From Burkholderiales bacterium (GTDB taxonomy: Bacteria; Pseudomonadota; Gammaproteobacteria; Burkholderiales; Burkholderiaceae_C), in assembly GCA_025354615.1 (NCBI GenBank), contig JANXMO010000216.1, forward strand, positions 1-6,308: DNA of 6,308 bases, given 5' to 3'. A model generated the notes under the pieces. That model was not told the DNA's origin. It saw nothing but the letters and a program-made list of their open reading frames with translations, and searched no databases. Positions within the stretch are counted from its first letter, which is position 1. Each line of letters opens with the position of its first letter. A program made the translations under genes and the position numbers. Positions 5,197-6,308 of the stretch are shown here, one piece after another.

Positions 5197-6308
5197 ATGT
5201 TGAATTACGAGCAACCCGATGCACAAGGCCACTTCGGCCCTTACGGCGGTACTTTTGTTGCTGAAACGCTGATCCATGCGCTGGATGAATTGAAGCTGGC
5301 ATACGCGCAAGCCCAGGCCGACCCTTCGTTCATGGCCGAATACCGCAGCGAACTGACGCATTTCGTCGGCCGGCCCAGCCCCGTTTACCACGCCGCGCGC
5401 ATGAGCCGTGAACTTGGCGGCGCGCAAATCTATTTGAAGCGCGAGGACTTGAACCACACCGGCGCCCACAAGGTCAACAACACCATTGGGCAGGCCATGC
5501 TGGCCAGGCGCATGGGTAAGCCCCGTGTCATCGCCGAAACCGGCGCCGGCCAGCACGGTGTGGCCACCGCCACCATTTGCGCTCGCTACGGCCTTGAGTG
5601 CGTGGTCTACATGGGCAGCGAAGACGTCAAACGCCAGTCACCCAACGTCTACCGCATGAACCTGTTGGGGGCGACCGTGGTGCCAGTCGACAGTGGCTCG
5701 AAAACCTTGAAAGACGCGCTGAACGAGGCGCTGCGCGATTGGGTCACGAACGTCGACAGCACTTTTTACATCATCGGCACTGTGGCCGGGCCGCATCCAT
5801 ATCCGATGATGGTGCGTGATTTTCAGCGCGTCATCGGCGACGAATGCCTGCTGCAAATGCCCGCCATGCTGGGCCCCGGGCGCCAGCCCGACGCGGTGAT
5901 TGCGTGCGTTGGCGGTGGCAGTAACGCGATGGGTATTTTCTATCCCTACATCGGCCACACTGAAACGCGGCTGATTGGCGTGGAAGCGGCAGGGCAGGGC
6001 CTTGATTCCGGCCAACACGCGGCATCACTGACCGCCGGCTCGCCCGGCGTGCTGCACGGCAACCGCACTTATTTGCTCCAGGACAGCCAGGGCCAGATCA
6101 CGGAAACACATTCCATTTCCGCCGGGCTCGACTACCCCGGCGTGGGCCCGGAACACGCGCATCTGAAAGACATCGGCCGTGCGGAATATGTGGGCATCAC
6201 CGATGACGAAGCCTTGCAGGCCTTCCATGTGCTGTGCCGCACCGAAGGCATCATTCCCGCGCTCGAGTCGGCCCATGCGGTGGCGTATGCGATGAAGCTG
6301 GCCCCGAC
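5197..6308 (+). CDS. trpB: tryptophan synthase beta chain TrpB (3' truncated by window)
   Basis: TrpB joins indole with L-serine to give L-tryptophan, using PLP, in an alpha2-beta2 complex with TrpA. The frame is open from ATG 5197 to the window end (370 complete codons), and the upstream in-frame stop is the trpF TGA at 5149. Visible are the N-terminus [15 protein letters not shown] (11-25), [13 protein letters not shown] (58-70), the PLP-binding lysine Lys92 in [12 protein letters not shown] (85-96), the catalytic glutamate Glu114 in [14 protein letters not shown], the phosphate-binding [10 protein letters not shown] (237-246), [10 protein letters not shown] (287-296), the monovalent-cation/indole-loop region with Asp312 in [11 protein letters not shown], and [16 protein letters not shown] (350-365). 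The last part, including the Ser/Gly-rich segment near the PLP ring nitrogen, lies outside. The Shine-Dalgarno is weak (GGA 4 nt before ATG). The gene sits 45 nt after trpF; trpA is expected next. Confidence 0.97.
   Translation, partial: MLNYEQPDAQGHFGPYGGTFVAETLIHALDELKLAYAQAQADPSFMAEYRSELTHFVGRPSPVYHAARMSRELGGAQIYLKREDLNHTGAHKVNNTIGQAMLARRMGKPRVIAETGAGQHGVATATICARYGLECVVYMGSEDVKRQSPNVYRMNLLGATVVPVDSGSKTLKDALNEALRDWVTNVDSTFYIIGTVAGPHPYPMMVRDFQRVIGDECLLQMPAMLGPGRQPDAVIACVGGGSNAMGIFYPYIGHTETRLIGVEAAGQGLDSGQHAASLTAGSPGVLHGNRTYLLQDSQGQITETHSISAGLDYPGVGPEHAHLKDIGRAEYVGITDDEALQAFHVLCRTEGIIPALESAHAVAYAMKLAP

Noticed and set aside
5137..5556. Minus-strand frames inside trpB (also 5638-6018 and 6025-6276)
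   Set aside because: The trpB plus-strand frame carries all catalytic motifs without interruption; the reverse frames are by-products.

Overview
The window is an ordinary chromosomal core segment of a GC-rich betaproteobacterium. All genes lie on the plus strand, in the order asd (3' part), fimV, truA, trpF, trpB (5' part). The protein sequences look most like Burkholderiales, probably Comamonadaceae or a near relative. This placement rests on remembered family sequences and gene order, not on a search.

Layout. Positions 1-767 hold the C-terminal two thirds of aspartate-semialdehyde dehydrogenase, starting just before its catalytic cysteine. Positions 768-1036 are a GC-rich non-coding stretch. 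It carries a small hairpin over the asd stop, a plausible sigma-70 promoter (TTGTCA-17 nt-TATGGT), a possible leader stem-loop and a clear Shine-Dalgarno. This last site points to a TTG start for fimV at 1037. The fimV product (1037-3640) is an inner-membrane polar/pilus-assembly protein with a signal peptide, a periplasmic FimV N-domain, a LysM domain, an Ala/Pro linker, one membrane helix and a cytoplasmic acidic/TPR tail. Then come truA (3647-4477, tRNA pseudouridine 38-40 synthase), trpF (4477-5151, phosphoribosylanthranilate isomerase) and trpB (from 5197, tryptophan synthase beta chain, cut by the window end).

Genes together. fimV, truA, trpF and trpB are spaced by 6, -1 and 45 nt, so they probably share a transcript started upstream of fimV. 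They join unrelated jobs: cell-pole/pilus organisation, tRNA modification and late tryptophan synthesis. The asd-fimV-truA-trpF order is a known conserved neighbourhood (for example in Pseudomonas aeruginosa, where accD follows trpF). Here trpB follows trpF, which suggests a trpFBA cluster beyond the window end. I see no Trp-rich leader peptide or attenuator.

I found no RNA gene, mobile element, CRISPR array, phage or defence gene, and no evidence of an undescribed system. The points worth a second look are small: the asd-fimV leader, a short insertion in Asd, the uncertain truA start and short repeats in fimV.
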